A stretch of DNA of 48,724 nt from Reyranella sp. (lineage in GTDB: Bacteria; Pseudomonadota; Alphaproteobacteria; Reyranellales; Reyranellaceae), in assembly GCA_029946105.1 (NCBI GenBank), contig JAQSDW010000202.1, positions 91,647 to 140,370 of the forward strand, in the 5' to 3' direction. The position numbers and the translations under genes were made by a program. Below the pieces are notes generated by a model. It saw nothing but the letters and a program-made list of their open reading frames with translations, did no database searches and was not told where the DNA came from. This document shows, piece by piece, positions 33,128-41,465 of this stretch. Position 1 is the stretch's first letter; every line of letters begins with the position of its first letter.

Positions 33128-33309
33128 GAAAACGCGCCCGAGCATGTTTTGACGGTCTGCTGCGGCACTCGGACCGCAGGTCAATGTTCCGATGTCACAC
33201 GTCCCTGTCACAACATTTGTCTCAACTTGGCGAGACATGAGACAGGGTGAAATCCCTGGAAACGATGACTTTTTGGGGCTCTCCGGGCTGCGGAGAGCCG
33301 TCGTTCCGT
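33128..33309. other. Gap with two stem-loops
   Basis: No protein-like frame is visible. CCCTGTC (33203-33209) with inner TGTCTC pairs with GAGACA and GACAGGG (33232-33247). GGCTCTCCG (33277-33285) pairs with CGGAGAGCC (33291-33299) around a 5-base loop, 10 bases from the stop of the minus-strand flavoenzyme. The second hairpin may terminate that gene, though no U tract follows it in the minus sense. Confidence 0.4.
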
Positions 33310-34494
33310 CTAGACGTGTTGAATCACGTTGTCGGCGCCGAGGATATGGCGGCCGACCATCTCGACGTGCGGCAGCATCGCCTGCAGATGCTGGCTGGCG
33401 CTCATGGCGTCGCGGAAGCGGCGTTCGAAGGGCCCTGCGTTCATGATCGCAAGCGTTCCGGCGGCGCGATACGACGCGATCGCAACGTCGGTCGCTTCGT
33501 TCATGCCGTGGGTCGTGGCGAGCCGCAACCGCAGGCGCAGGTCGAGATCCAGCTTTCCGGCCGCGGCGGCCTCATAGGCCTGGCCGGCCGCTTCGTGCAG
33601 GAAGGCGCGCGCGGCGGAGAGCCGGGCTTCCAAGAGGCCGATCTCGCGATGCACGGCGTTGTTGTGCACCATGGCGTTGGGCGATGCCCGGCTGTGCCGG
33701 CTGCGGGCGAGTTCGACATAGGTTTCGAACAGCCGTCGCGCCGTGCCAAGCGTCACCCCGCAGAAGCCGGTGGCGTAAAGCAGGGTCGACATGATGGTGT
33801 AGATCGGCCCGCTCTCCCGCCGCTCTTCCAGCGCGTCGCGCGCCGGTGCACGGTCGTCCGGCACGAAAAGATCTTCGACCGTATAGCTGTCGCTGCCGGT
33901 GGCCCGGAGGCCGAGCACGTACCAGTCGTCGGTGATCTTCGTGTCCTTGCGCAGAAAGACGAAGCTGCGGTCGTCCGGTCGGCCGTAGCGCATATGCGGC
34001 GTACCGTCGGGATTCTGCACCGCGCTGTGGGCGCCGAGCCATCGTGTGTGGCGGCCGCCGCTGGCGAAGCTCCAGGTGCCGCTGAGGCGATAGCCGCCGT
34101 CGACGCGGATGGCCTTGCTCTTGCTGTGCCGGGCACCCCAGGCAAGGCCGTCGCGCGGGTCGCCGAACACCGATGCAGCAGCCTCGTGAGGCATGGCGGC
34201 GGCGGAGGTCGCCGAGGAGACGTTGGACTGGTTGATGAACCAGCCCACGCTGGCGTCCGACCAGGCGAGTGCCTCGGTGGTCTTGCAGAATTCCAGCAGA
34301 TGGAGCTCCTGGCCGCCGAGGCTTTGGGGCAGGAGCAGCCGCAGCATGTCCTGGCCGACCAGGGCCTTCACCACCTCCGGCGTGAGCTCGCGCCGGCGGT
34401 CCATCTCGGCACCGTGCTCGTCCAGCAACGGCTGGAGGGCGCGAGCCCGTTCCGAAGCGCTCCTCGCGGCCGTCGGCTGAAGGCGGGTATCCAT
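33310..34494 (-). CDS. Acyl-CoA dehydrogenase-fold flavin enzyme (group D monooxygenase-like)
   Basis: This 394-aa flavoprotein has the acyl-CoA dehydrogenase fold: an N-terminal helical domain (LLPQSLGGQELHLLEFCKTTE), then YRLSGTWSFASGGRHTRW in the middle beta domain and a C-terminal four-helix domain (SRASPNAMVHNNAVHREIGL). The GTWSFASG segment and the lack of the catalytic Glu context of true dehydrogenases are typical of two-component (DszC/HpaB-like) monooxygenases that take reduced flavin from a partner. The substrate is unknown, and no flavin reductase lies beside it. It has its own promoter region on the right, shared divergently with a Tat-type gene. Confidence 0.8.
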   Translation of the reverse strand: MDTRLQPTAARSASERARALQPLLDEHGAEMDRRRELTPEVVKALVGQDMLRLLLPQSLGGQELHLLEFCKTTEALAWSDASVGWFINQSNVSSATSAAAMPHEAAASVFGDPRDGLAWGARHSKSKAIRVDGGYRLSGTWSFASGGRHTRWLGAHSAVQNPDGTPHMRYGRPDDRSFVFLRKDTKITDDWYVLGLRATGSDSYTVEDLFVPDDRAPARDALEERRESGPIYTIMSTLLYATGFCGVTLGTARRLFETYVELARSRHSRASPNAMVHNNAVHREIGLLEARLSAARAFLHEAAGQAYEAAAAGKLDLDLRLRLRLATTHGMNEATDVAIASYRAAGTLAIMNAGPFERRFRDAMSASQHLQAMLPHVEMVGRHILGADNVIQHV

Positions 34495-34868
34495 GGCGAA
34501 GTCCTCGATATCCTGATCCTGCGGCGTATACTGGCCCGGCCACGACAGGCGTCAATCCATTGCGGCCACCCAGCGGAAGGTGTTGTTCAGGTCGCAAGCC
34601 TAGCCACGAGCTGTGCGGCAGTGGCGAGCGGGCAGATGTCGACAGTGACGCTGAAGACATGTCCCGACGCCTAGCTGTTGCTTGTGTGCAACGTACAAGT
34701 GGGAAATTGATCTGCCGCAATGCGTCAAAGGTCTTGGAGGCTTACCGAAAATTGCGCATCATGTGCGCGGAGCTGTAGCGCCTTTGCGTCTCGTATCGGA
34801 TGCTGTGGCTCCAGAATGATCGCGTGGGCGTGTCCACTCGCGTGTTTGGCCCGCGTCGATGGTTAATT
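34495..34868. other. Divergent intergenic region
   Basis: About 370 bases between the flavoenzyme and the exported protein must hold both promoters, but I cannot assign -35/-10 boxes. CTTGT and ACAAG (34681-34699) make a small inverted repeat. A frame at 34560-34778 is open but lacks a ribosome site and looks non-coding. Confidence 0.35.
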
Positions 34869-34880
34869 TCTCAATTGAGA
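34869..34880. promoter_or_regulatory. 12-bp perfect palindrome before a start codon
   Basis: TCTCAATTGAGA is its own reverse complement and ends directly before the Shine-Dalgarno sequence GGGGAG of the gene starting at 34892. It could be an operator, or a small stem affecting ribosome access. No second copy was noticed nearby. Confidence 0.35.
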
Positions 34881-34891
34881 GGGGAGTACTC

Positions 34892-35533
34892 ATGTTTCAA
34901 GCAAATCGTCGTGCGGCGCTGAAGTTGTTGGGAGGCGCTGCGCTGACGGCAACCGCTCTGCCGGTCGTGTCGCTTCCGGCGGCAGCGCAGAACACGGATC
35001 TCGTGGTGCCGAACAGCCTGCAGAACTTCAAGCGCGGCACGATCCACAGCATGCATCCCGAAGTGCGCAGCTTCACCATCATCTGGGAAGATCTCGGCCG
35101 CGTGAAGTTGAAGGCCGCGGACCTCGTCGTTAACTACCCGTCGCTCAAGATCGGCAATGTCGTCGACGTTCATTGGTACGACTACATGGACTTCCTGATC
35201 GCCCCGAAGACGCCCGAGAGCTCGGCGCGTGCCAAGGCGATGATGGCCCAGGGTGCGCGGCTCGAAGGCATTCCGGACGCCCAGCAGCGCATCAGGCTGT
35301 GGGAAATGGATGGCATGTCGACGAAGATCGACCCCGCGACCAACACCATCTTCATCATCAATGCCTCCGGCGGCGAGCCCGACAAGCCTTCTCCCGACAG
35401 TGGCGAAGTCATCCAGCTGCCGCAGGCCGTCACGGCGAACGGCAAGGCGGCACTGGCCAAGCTCGGACCGGGCCAGCAGCTCGTCACCGTGTGGAGCCAG
35501 CAGACCGCCATCAAGGCCACGGTCATCCGCTAA
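34892..35533 (+). CDS. Tat-type exported protein of unknown function
   Basis: This 213-aa protein has a twin-arginine-like signal (NRRAALKLLGGAALTATALP, cleavage after AAAQ). The mature domain is mixed alpha/beta with HPEVRSFTIIWEDLGRVKLK, KIGNVVDVHWYDYMDF and LPQAVTANGKAALAKLG. It loosely resembles small exported proteins that bind cofactors in the cytoplasm before Tat export, but I do not recognise the family. GAGGGGAGTACTC gives a strong ribosome site at this ATG. A strong hairpin terminator follows the stop. Confidence 0.6.
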   Translation: MFQANRRAALKLLGGAALTATALPVVSLPAAAQNTDLVVPNSLQNFKRGTIHSMHPEVRSFTIIWEDLGRVKLKAADLVVNYPSLKIGNVVDVHWYDYMDFLIAPKTPESSARAKAMMAQGARLEGIPDAQQRIRLWEMDGMSTKIDPATNTIFIINASGGEPDKPSPDSGEVIQLPQAVTANGKAALAKLGPGQQLVTVWSQQTAIKATVIR

Positions 35534-35554
35534 CAACGGCAAACCCTCGAGAGG

Positions 35555-35588
35555 ACTCCGGGACCCATGTGGGTCCCGGAGTTCGTTT
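35555..35588 (+). terminator. Rho-independent terminator
   Basis: ACTCCGGGACCCA (35555-35567) and TGGGTCCCGGAGT (35570-35582) form a perfect 13-bp stem with a minimal loop, followed by TCGTTT. It sits 21 bases after the stop of the Tat-type gene and should end its transcript before the GH25 gene. Confidence 0.7.
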
Positions 35589-35667
35589 GGGCCCGGAACG
35601 AGCCCGGTGTCGGCCGGCCGTGCGTCTGTTGGTGATCGCCGCTTCGTTCTGTGCAATTATCGGTCGA

Positions 35668-36495
35668 ATGATCTCGCGTAGAAATTTGTTGGGGGGCTTG
35701 GCCGGTCTGACCGTGCCCGCCTTGGCCGGTTGCGGCGGCAATCCACCCACCGGCGCCGGGTTTGACAAGGCGGCTGCGGCGTCCCGGCACTCGGTGCCCG
35801 GGCTGGATGCAGTGATCGACATCAGCCACAACGTCACCGTCACCGACTTTGCCGCGGTACGCCGCAGCAATATCCTCGCCGTCCTTCACAAGGTGACCGA
35901 AGGCGGCGATTGGTTCGATCCCTCCTATGGCCAGCGCCGTCGCCAGGCCGAAGCAGCGGGACTGCTGTGGGGCGGCTACCATTTCGGCACGCGCCAGTAT
36001 TCGGGGGAGAAACAGGCCGCCGCCTTCCTGTCGGCCTGTCAGCCGGGACCGGCGACGGTCATGGCCCTCGATCTCGAGCCCAACGAAGGGAACCCGCGCA
36101 ACACCATGACGCTCCCGCAGGCCGAGGAATTCGTGCTCGCATTGCAGCGTGCAACGGGACGCCTGCCGATGGTCTATTCGCATCCGGCATGGGCCAATGG
36201 CGAAGTGTATGGGCGCCGCCGCCTCAAGCTGGGGGCGGCTGTGGTGCCGGGCTCGACCCTGGCGCGCTGCGAACTGTGGCTGGCCGACTATCGCGAGGAG
36301 CCCCAGATACCCTATGCTTGGGCCACCAAGGGCTGGCGCCTCTGGCAATATGCTGCCGACGAGACGGCGGCCAATTTCGCCCACGGCAGCGAGCCACGCG
36401 CGGTGGCCGGTGTCGGCCATTGTGATCGCAACCTGTTCAATGGCGACGTCGCGGCGCTCAATCGATTCTGGAAGAGCGGCGGCCGGATGTCGTGA
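35668..36495 (+). CDS. GH25 (Chalaropsis-type) lysozyme lipoprotein
   Basis: This 275-aa muramidase-like protein has a signal that begins MISRRNLLGG and ends ALAGC, so Cys22 would be lipidated. The RR suggests possible Tat use. The GH25 domain keeps Asp51 in VIDISH, the catalytic pair in MALDLEPN (Asp135, Glu137), YHFGTR, MVYSHPAW and RLWQYAA. It should cut MurNAc-GlcNAc bonds of peptidoglycan, probably held at a membrane facing the periplasm. Such enzymes serve in cell-wall turnover or against competitors; neither is shown. The upstream open frame is not coding. Confidence 0.8.
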   Translation: MISRRNLLGGLAGLTVPALAGCGGNPPTGAGFDKAAAASRHSVPGLDAVIDISHNVTVTDFAAVRRSNILAVLHKVTEGGDWFDPSYGQRRRQAEAAGLLWGGYHFGTRQYSGEKQAAAFLSACQPGPATVMALDLEPNEGNPRNTMTLPQAEEFVLALQRATGRLPMVYSHPAWANGEVYGRRRLKLGAAVVPGSTLARCELWLADYREEPQIPYAWATKGWRLWQYAADETAANFAHGSEPRAVAGVGHCDRNLFNGDVAALNRFWKSGGRMS

Positions 36496-36516
36496 ACCGG
36501 ACCAATCCGCGGGACG

Positions 36517-36888
36517 CTAGGGTTTGGTGTTCTCGTTGAGCCATTTCCGGGCGGCGTGGAGGCTGTGAAACGTCTTCACCGGTCGTTCGCCTTCGGTCAT
36601 CTTGATGAACTGCTGTATGACTTCCCCGCGGGTCGGATCGATCACGAACGCCGTCGGGCCGCGTGTCGTATCCCCGGCATTGTTACGCGCCATCGCTCCC
36701 ATCATCTCCAGGCCCTTCTCGTCGATGATCGCCGTGCCGATCGAGACGTCGATGATCTTGCGGTATTGCCACGCGCCGGTCTCGGCGAATTTCTGGATCA
36801 CGCCAACGATGTCGTCGCTGGTCACGGTTCCGTGAACGACGGCGACCACCAATCGGTCGGGATGGGAGATGTCGAGGTAGATGGGCAT
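36517..36888 (-). CDS. SpoIIAA-like/STAS-domain protein, distant fourth copy
   Basis: This is a 123-aa protein of the same length and plan as the tandem genes at 5059-6332. MPIYLDIS replaces MPLHWTID, GTVTSDDIVGVIQKF corresponds to GDVTRAEFEAYLDAM, YRKIIDVSIG to RKLFDG, and FHSLHAARKWLNE closes the domain. Sequence identity is low, so it is an old paralog. It is convergent with the GH25 gene, 21 bases apart. Function and partner unknown. Confidence 0.7.
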   Translation of the reverse strand: MPIYLDISHPDRLVVAVVHGTVTSDDIVGVIQKFAETGAWQYRKIIDVSIGTAIIDEKGLEMMGAMARNNAGDTTRGPTAFVIDPTRGEVIQQFIKMTEGERPVKTFHSLHAARKWLNENTKP

Positions 36889-37009
36889 CGCTACGACCTT
36901 ATGCCGAACTCACGCCATGCTCCAACCGTATTGCCCGGCGAGCCATTCCTCCAGCGCAAATTTGTCGGACGCGCCGGCGACCTTTTCCCAGCGCTGGATG
37001 ATGGTGGTG

Positions 37010-38236
37010 TCAGCGAGATGACGCCAACGCCTTGAAGCCCGCCCGCGTCGCCTCGAGGGCGAAATCGATATCGGCCTCGGTGTGGGCCGTCGACAGGAAC
37101 ATGTTGTGGCGCGGATGCAGGTAGGCGCCATGCTTCAGCGCCTCCAGCGTGAAGCGATTGCCTTTCTCGCAGTCCGGGTCGTCGTCGAACAGGACCGTCG
37201 GCATCTGCGGCGGACCGCTTTGGCGCACGCCGATGCCGAACTCCACTGCTTGCGCCGCTATCCCGTCGCGCAAGCGTTGGCCCATGGCGCGCATGTGCGC
37301 GGGACCATCAGTACTCTCCAGCACGTCGAGCGTGGCGAGAGCGGCGGCCATCGATACGGCGCTGCACCAGAACGAGCCGGTTACGTAGAGCTTGGAGGCC
37401 GCGTCGCGGTAGCGGTCGTTGCCGGTGACGGCGGCCAGCGCGTGGCCGTTGGCGATCGCCTTGCTCCAGGCGCTGAGGTCGGGCTGCACGCCCACCAGGT
37501 CCCAGCTGCCGCGCAGCGTCAGGCGAAAGCCCGCCCGCACGTCGTCGACGATGAGGGCGGCGTCACTGGCGTCGCAGAGTTCCCGGGCGCGGCGCGCGAA
37601 GGCGGCGTCGGGCATCTCCTGGTCCTTGCCGAAATCGTGCTTGAAGGCCGAGACGACGATGCCGGCCAGGTCGTCGCCGGCGCGCTGGACCGCGCTCTCG
37701 AGGCTGCCGGTGTCGTTGAACTTGAAGGTAAGCATGTGCGCCCGGTCCTCGGCCGTGATGCCGGCCGGATTGGGCGTGCACCACGGGATGGCGCCGTGAT
37801 AGGCGCCCTCGGCCACCAGAATCTTGCGCTTGCCCGAGGCGGCGCGCGCCAGCGTCACGCAGGTCGTGGTGGCGTCGGTGCCGTTCTTGCCGAACAGCGC
37901 CCAGTCGGCATGCGGGATCAGTCCGACCAGCCGTTCGGCGAGTTCGACCAGCCGTTCCGACGGCCCGTTCAGGCAATCGCCCGCCGCCATCTGGCGCTCG
38001 ACCGCCGCGGCGACCACGGGATTCTGATGGCCGACCACGATCGGGCCCCAGCTGCACATGAAGTCGACATAGCGCTTACCGTTCACGTCCCACAGATGAC
38101 AGCCTTCACCGCGTTCGAAGAACTGCGGATAGCCCTGGGGCAGCCGGTCGCTGCGCAGGTGGCCATACATGCCGCCGGGAATGACGCGCTGGGCGCGTTG
38201 ACGGAGCTTGTGGTCGGCGGTGGCGTCGAGAGTCAT
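37010..38236 (-). CDS. Class III aminotransferase (GSA aminomutase-like)
   Basis: This 408-aa PLP enzyme has FGKNGTDATTTCVTLARAAS and YHG (His147), DDVRAGFR at 231-238 (the DEVxTGFR position), and the PLP lysine in LSAWSKAIANG (Lys259). RVIPGGMYGHLR and ATLDVLESTDG resemble glutamate-1-semialdehyde aminomutases, but true HemL sequences keep different loops. A catabolic amino donor/acceptor pair is likelier. It is followed by the PhyH dioxygenase upstream on the same strand (10 bases), so both probably act on one substrate. Confidence 0.85.
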   Translation of the reverse strand: MTLDATADHKLRQRAQRVIPGGMYGHLRSDRLPQGYPQFFERGEGCHLWDVNGKRYVDFMCSWGPIVVGHQNPVVAAAVERQMAAGDCLNGPSERLVELAERLVGLIPHADWALFGKNGTDATTTCVTLARAASGKRKILVAEGAYHGAIPWCTPNPAGITAEDRAHMLTFKFNDTGSLESAVQRAGDDLAGIVVSAFKHDFGKDQEMPDAAFARRARELCDASDAALIVDDVRAGFRLTLRGSWDLVGVQPDLSAWSKAIANGHALAAVTGNDRYRDAASKLYVTGSFWCSAVSMAAALATLDVLESTDGPAHMRAMGQRLRDGIAAQAVEFGIGVRQSGPPQMPTVLFDDDPDCEKGNRFTLEALKHGAYLHPRHNMFLSTAHTEADIDFALEATRAGFKALASSR

Positions 38237-38246
38237 GGGGCTCCGT

Positions 38247-39425
38247 TCAGATGAACATGTCGCGTTGGTTATAGTTCTTCAGGACCGTCTCGCGTTTCGT
38301 CTCATTCCAGCGGTTCTCGTCCTCGTGGCCGGCCAGTGGCTTGTAGACGTAGGCCTTCTCCTGCGGGAAGCGCTGCCGCCTGGCGTCGATGGCCATCAAC
38401 AGGATGCGAAGGCGTTCGTTGATCCGCGTCAGATCGTAGGTCTCGACGACGCCGTGCAACCGCCGTGCCGTCACGCCCAGCACGCGCTTCCTCGGAAAAA
38501 ATCCCTCGTTCAACGTGATTCGCCGGTCGGGTGACGAGTTGGCGAACGAGCCATGCAGGAGCTGGCGATTGGTGACGATCGTGTCGCCAGCCGCGCACAG
38601 CATCGGCACGGCGCCGTCGATCCGGTCGGTGCCGCTGTTGGCTACCAATCTCTTGATGTCGGCCTTGCCGAGCTTGTGGCTGCCGGGCAGCACCCAGACG
38701 CCGTTGCCTGCCGTGCTCGGGTAGAGCTGCGTCATGAAGTTGAAGCCGTGCGCCCCCATGTCCCAGTCGGGCGCCGCCCAGTGCGTCGTGCCGTCCTGGT
38801 GCCAGGCCACGGACGGGCCGAGGCCTGCTTCCTTGACGAACGTCACCTCGTTGTAGGGCACGAAATCGTCGCCCAGAATTCCCGCCGCGACGCCCAGCAG
38901 CCCGGGATGGCCGTAGAGCCGCAGCGCTGCATCCATCAGGTGCAGGTTGCCGTCGAGCAGTTCCACGGTCCAGGCCGGGCCGTTCTCGCCCAGGGTCGGC
39001 TGCAGCATGGCGACGGGATGCCGTCCGTTGTTCGCATCGGTGCCGCCGACGGGGTCGCTCAACGGCCTGGCCCAGCGATAGGGCGGCTTGATGATGCCGT
39101 CGCCGAAGGCTGGACGTCCGTGGCGGTCGAGCGCCGCGCCGGGCTCGACGGGCGCGCGCGCCAGCACTGCGTCGACATCGGCGCGCAGCTCGGCGAGTTC
39201 CTCGGGCCCGACCACGCCCTCGAAGACGTAGAAGCCGTGCGTCCAGTAGGAGTCGAGGATCGACTGGTCGAGCCTGCCGTCCGCGTCGAACCGGATCGGC
39301 CCGCGATTGCCCAGCGCCCAAGCCCTGGCCTCGCCCGCGCGGCTGTACTCGGCCATCGCCCGGGCGTGATCCTGGGCGGTGAGCGGAGCTGGCTTTTGCA
39401 TCGGTGTGGTTTCGGTCATTGCCAT
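38247..39425 (-). CDS. Phytanoyl-CoA dioxygenase (PhyH)-family protein
   Basis: This 392-aa Fe(II)/2-oxoglutarate-dependent oxygenase has the cupin metal motif HxD in VAWHQDGTTHW. The distal His is probably in QLLHGSFANSSPDRRITLNEG, whose Arg would bind 2-oxoglutarate. The C-terminal extension (KAYVYKPLAGHEDENRW) is charged. It hydroxylates an unactivated C-H; the substrate is unknown. GGAGG lies seven bases before the ATG at 39425, with a second ATG two codons on. The aminotransferase gene starts 10 bases after its stop. Confidence 0.85.
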   Translation of the reverse strand: MAMTETTPMQKPAPLTAQDHARAMAEYSRAGEARAWALGNRGPIRFDADGRLDQSILDSYWTHGFYVFEGVVGPEELAELRADVDAVLARAPVEPGAALDRHGRPAFGDGIIKPPYRWARPLSDPVGGTDANNGRHPVAMLQPTLGENGPAWTVELLDGNLHLMDAALRLYGHPGLLGVAAGILGDDFVPYNEVTFVKEAGLGPSVAWHQDGTTHWAAPDWDMGAHGFNFMTQLYPSTAGNGVWVLPGSHKLGKADIKRLVANSGTDRIDGAVPMLCAAGDTIVTNRQLLHGSFANSSPDRRITLNEGFFPRKRVLGVTARRLHGVVETYDLTRINERLRILLMAIDARRQRFPQEKAYVYKPLAGHEDENRWNETKRETVLKNYNQRDMFI

Positions 39426-39525
39426 TGCGGAACCTCCGGCATCGGGACGGCGACAACGATACCCCGCCCATCCGCCGGCGGCCAAACGCCGTCACCCGCT
39501 CTGCGGGCGGTGATCGTTTCAGCCG

Positions 39526-39933
39526 CTACGGCGTCACTTTCTGGCAGCCGGCGCCCTGCCAGCGGTAGCCTTGCGCCGTACCGCTCACCATCGTCCATTC
39601 GACGATGCAGCTCTGGCGCACCAGCGTCGGCGGAAAGCCGCCGATCGGCATCCACAAGCCGCCACCCCATCCCCAGCCCCAGCCGCCGAAGCGCTGGTAC
39701 ATCGGCGGTGTGCCGGGATCGACGTAGGACGTGTCCCAGCGCCATTGCAGGATCCTGGAGCCGTCCTCGAGCTGGTAGGTGTTGTCGGGAATGCGGCCCA
39801 TGCTGTTCAGCAGACCAGCCTCGGGTGCGCCCGCCATCTCGCGCAGCTGGTTGTTGAAAGCCGCCGTGCGGTCCTCGCGGGTCGCGCACGCCGGCAAAGA
39901 CAGAAGAGCGAGCAGGACGAGGGTCATTCGCAT
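39526..39933 (-). CDS. Lipoprotein of unknown function
   Basis: This 135-aa protein has a type II signal peptide, MRMTLVLLALLSLPAC, with lipidated Cys16. The mature part has a Trp/Gly-rich stretch (GGWGWGWGGGLW) and two more cysteines (RQSCIVEW and GAGCQKV). RILQWRWDTSYV resembles small outer-membrane lipoproteins of alphaproteobacteria, but no family is certain. The longer frame upstream overlaps the glutathione peroxidase gene and is not coding. It sits 35 bases downstream of that gene. Confidence 0.65.
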   Translation of the reverse strand: MRMTLVLLALLSLPACATREDRTAAFNNQLREMAGAPEAGLLNSMGRIPDNTYQLEDGSRILQWRWDTSYVDPGTPPMYQRFGGWGWGWGGGLWMPIGGFPPTLVRQSCIVEWTMVSGTAQGYRWQGAGCQKVTP

Positions 39934-39968
39934 GGTCAACCTATGCGCGCCACCAACGGGCATCACCT

Positions 39969-40541
39969 CTATCCCTTCGCCGCCAGTGCCGCCTCGATGG
40001 CGCGCTCGAGCTTGGGGCCCATGCCGCCGGCGGCGGAGAACCAGTCGATGAGGCGGCCATCGCGGCCGATCAGGATCTTGTGGAAATTCCACGAGGGCAC
40101 GCCGAGTGGCCCCGTCTGCGCCGCGGCCCAGCGATAGAGCGGATGCGCGTCGGGGCCGGAGACGACCTGCTTGTCGGCCAAGGGAAAGGTCACGTCGAAG
40201 GTGGCCTCGCAGAAGCGCTTGATCTCCTCGGCGGTGCCGGGTTCCTGGCCGCCGAAATCGTTCGACGGTACGCCCAGCACGATGAGGCCCTTGTCCTTGT
40301 AGCGATGCCACAGTCCCTGCAGCCCGAGATACTGGCCGGTGAAGCCACACAGTGACGCAGTGTTGACCAGCAAGACCACCTGGCCCTTGTAGTCGGCCGT
40401 CGGCATCGGACCGCCGCCGATCGACTCGAGGGACACCGAAGACCAATCGATCGGCGGCCGGCCGGCCTGGCCCCAGGCCATGCCGACCGCCGACAACAGC
40501 GAGCCGAGAGCTGCGTAGACGAGCATGCGCAGAATTTTCAT
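39969..40541 (-). CDS. Exported glutathione peroxidase-family protein
   Basis: This 190-aa thiol peroxidase has an N-terminal signal or anchor (MKILRMLVYAALGSLLSAVG, then MAWGQA). The peroxidatic Cys65 lies in NTASLCGFTGQY, NDFGGQEPGT carries the conserved Gln, and PSWNFHKIL the Trp-Asn pair. Most bacterial members use thioredoxin rather than glutathione. Periplasmic location is implied by the signal. Its ATG overlaps the stop of the upstream dehydrogenase by four bases, so the two are translated together. Confidence 0.85.
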   Translation of the reverse strand: MKILRMLVYAALGSLLSAVGMAWGQAGRPPIDWSSVSLESIGGGPMPTADYKGQVVLLVNTASLCGFTGQYLGLQGLWHRYKDKGLIVLGVPSNDFGGQEPGTAEEIKRFCEATFDVTFPLADKQVVSGPDAHPLYRWAAAQTGPLGVPSWNFHKILIGRDGRLIDWFSAAGGMGPKLERAIEAALAAKG

Positions 40542-41428
40542 GGATTGACCTTGCGGCGCAGCATCGTCTCGTAGACGCGCAGGATCGAGGAGCTGTCGTC
40601 GGGCCCCCAGCCCATGCCCTTGGCCAGGCGCTGCAGGTTGTGCGTCGAGGCGCCCTGCTGCAACGGCACGCCGAGCTCGTCGCCGAGCTCGAGGGCCAGG
40701 TGCAGGTCCTTGTAGGCGAGGTCGAGCGCGAACGACGGCGGCGAATAGTTGCCCTTCAGTGCTCGCAGCGTGAAATTCTTGATGGCGTTCGAATTGCCGC
40801 TCGAGCTCGAGATCACCTGCAGCAGCTTCTCGGGCTCGAGGCCATAGGTGGTGCCCAGCATCATGCCCTCGCAGAGCGCCGCCAGGTTGCAGAACGACAG
40901 CATGTTGTTCACCAGCTTGGCCACCGTGCCGGAGCCCAGCCCGCCCATGTGAATCACGTTGGCGCTGAACGATTGCAGCACCGGCAGCGCATCGTCGAAC
41001 ACCTTCTTGTCGCCGCCCACCATGATGGCGATGGTGGCAGCTTCCGCACCTGTGGTGCCGCCGCTCACCGGCGCATCGAGCATGGCGATACCCTTGGCGG
41101 CCATTGCTTCGCCGATCTTCTTCACCATCGACGGTGCATTGGTGCTGAGGTCGATGTAGGTCTGGCCCTTGGCGATGTTCGCCAGGATTCCATCCTTGCC
41201 CATCGTCACCGCTTCCACATCCTTGGGCATCGGCAGCGACGTCATCACCACGTCGGCGCCCTTGGTCACCTCGGCGATGGATTTCGCTCCGGTGGCGCCG
41301 AGGTCGGTGCAGGTCTTGAGGGCCGCCGGATTGAGGTCGAACACCGTCACCGCGTGGTTGCTCTTCTTGATGATGTTGCGGCACATGGGGCCACCCATGT
41401 TGCCGACGCCGATGAATCCCACCTTCAC
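40538..41428 (-). CDS. 3-Hydroxyisobutyrate dehydrogenase-family oxidoreductase
   Basis: This 296-aa beta-hydroxyacid dehydrogenase has NAD(P) loop GFIGVGNMGGPM at the N-terminus, STNAPS, the substrate loop DAPVSGGTTGAEAAT, and the catalytic lysine in GTVAKLVNNML. The C-terminal helical domain ends LRRKVNP. It oxidises a 3-hydroxyacid such as 3-hydroxyisobutyrate, tartronate semialdehyde or a relative. The start is GTG at 41428, with GAGGAGAAACGAAC before it. It shares an ATGA overlap with glutathione peroxidase and lies 37 bases downstream of gamma-glutamyltransferase. Confidence 0.9.
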   Translation of the reverse strand: MKVGFIGVGNMGGPMCRNIIKKSNHAVTVFDLNPAALKTCTDLGATGAKSIAEVTKGADVVMTSLPMPKDVEAVTMGKDGILANIAKGQTYIDLSTNAPSMVKKIGEAMAAKGIAMLDAPVSGGTTGAEAATIAIMVGGDKKVFDDALPVLQSFSANVIHMGGLGSGTVAKLVNNMLSFCNLAALCEGMMLGTTYGLEPEKLLQVISSSSGNSNAIKNFTLRALKGNYSPPSFALDLAYKDLHLALELGDELGVPLQQGASTHNLQRLAKGMGWGPDDSSSILRVYETMLRRKVNP

Positions 41429-41465
41429 GTTCGTTTCTCCTCGTTGAGATATCGTTGAAACCTGA

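Noticed and set aside
33203..33299. Paired stem-loops considered as insertion-sequence ends
   Set aside because: No transposase frame or target-site duplication was seen; they more likely act as terminator or RNA structure.
36910..37131. Minus-strand frame ending ALEEWLAGQYGWSMA after the aminotransferase stop
   Set aside because: The last 30 codons look protein-like, but there is no start codon after the aminotransferase stop and no ribosome site. It might be a gene remnant, but this cannot be supported.
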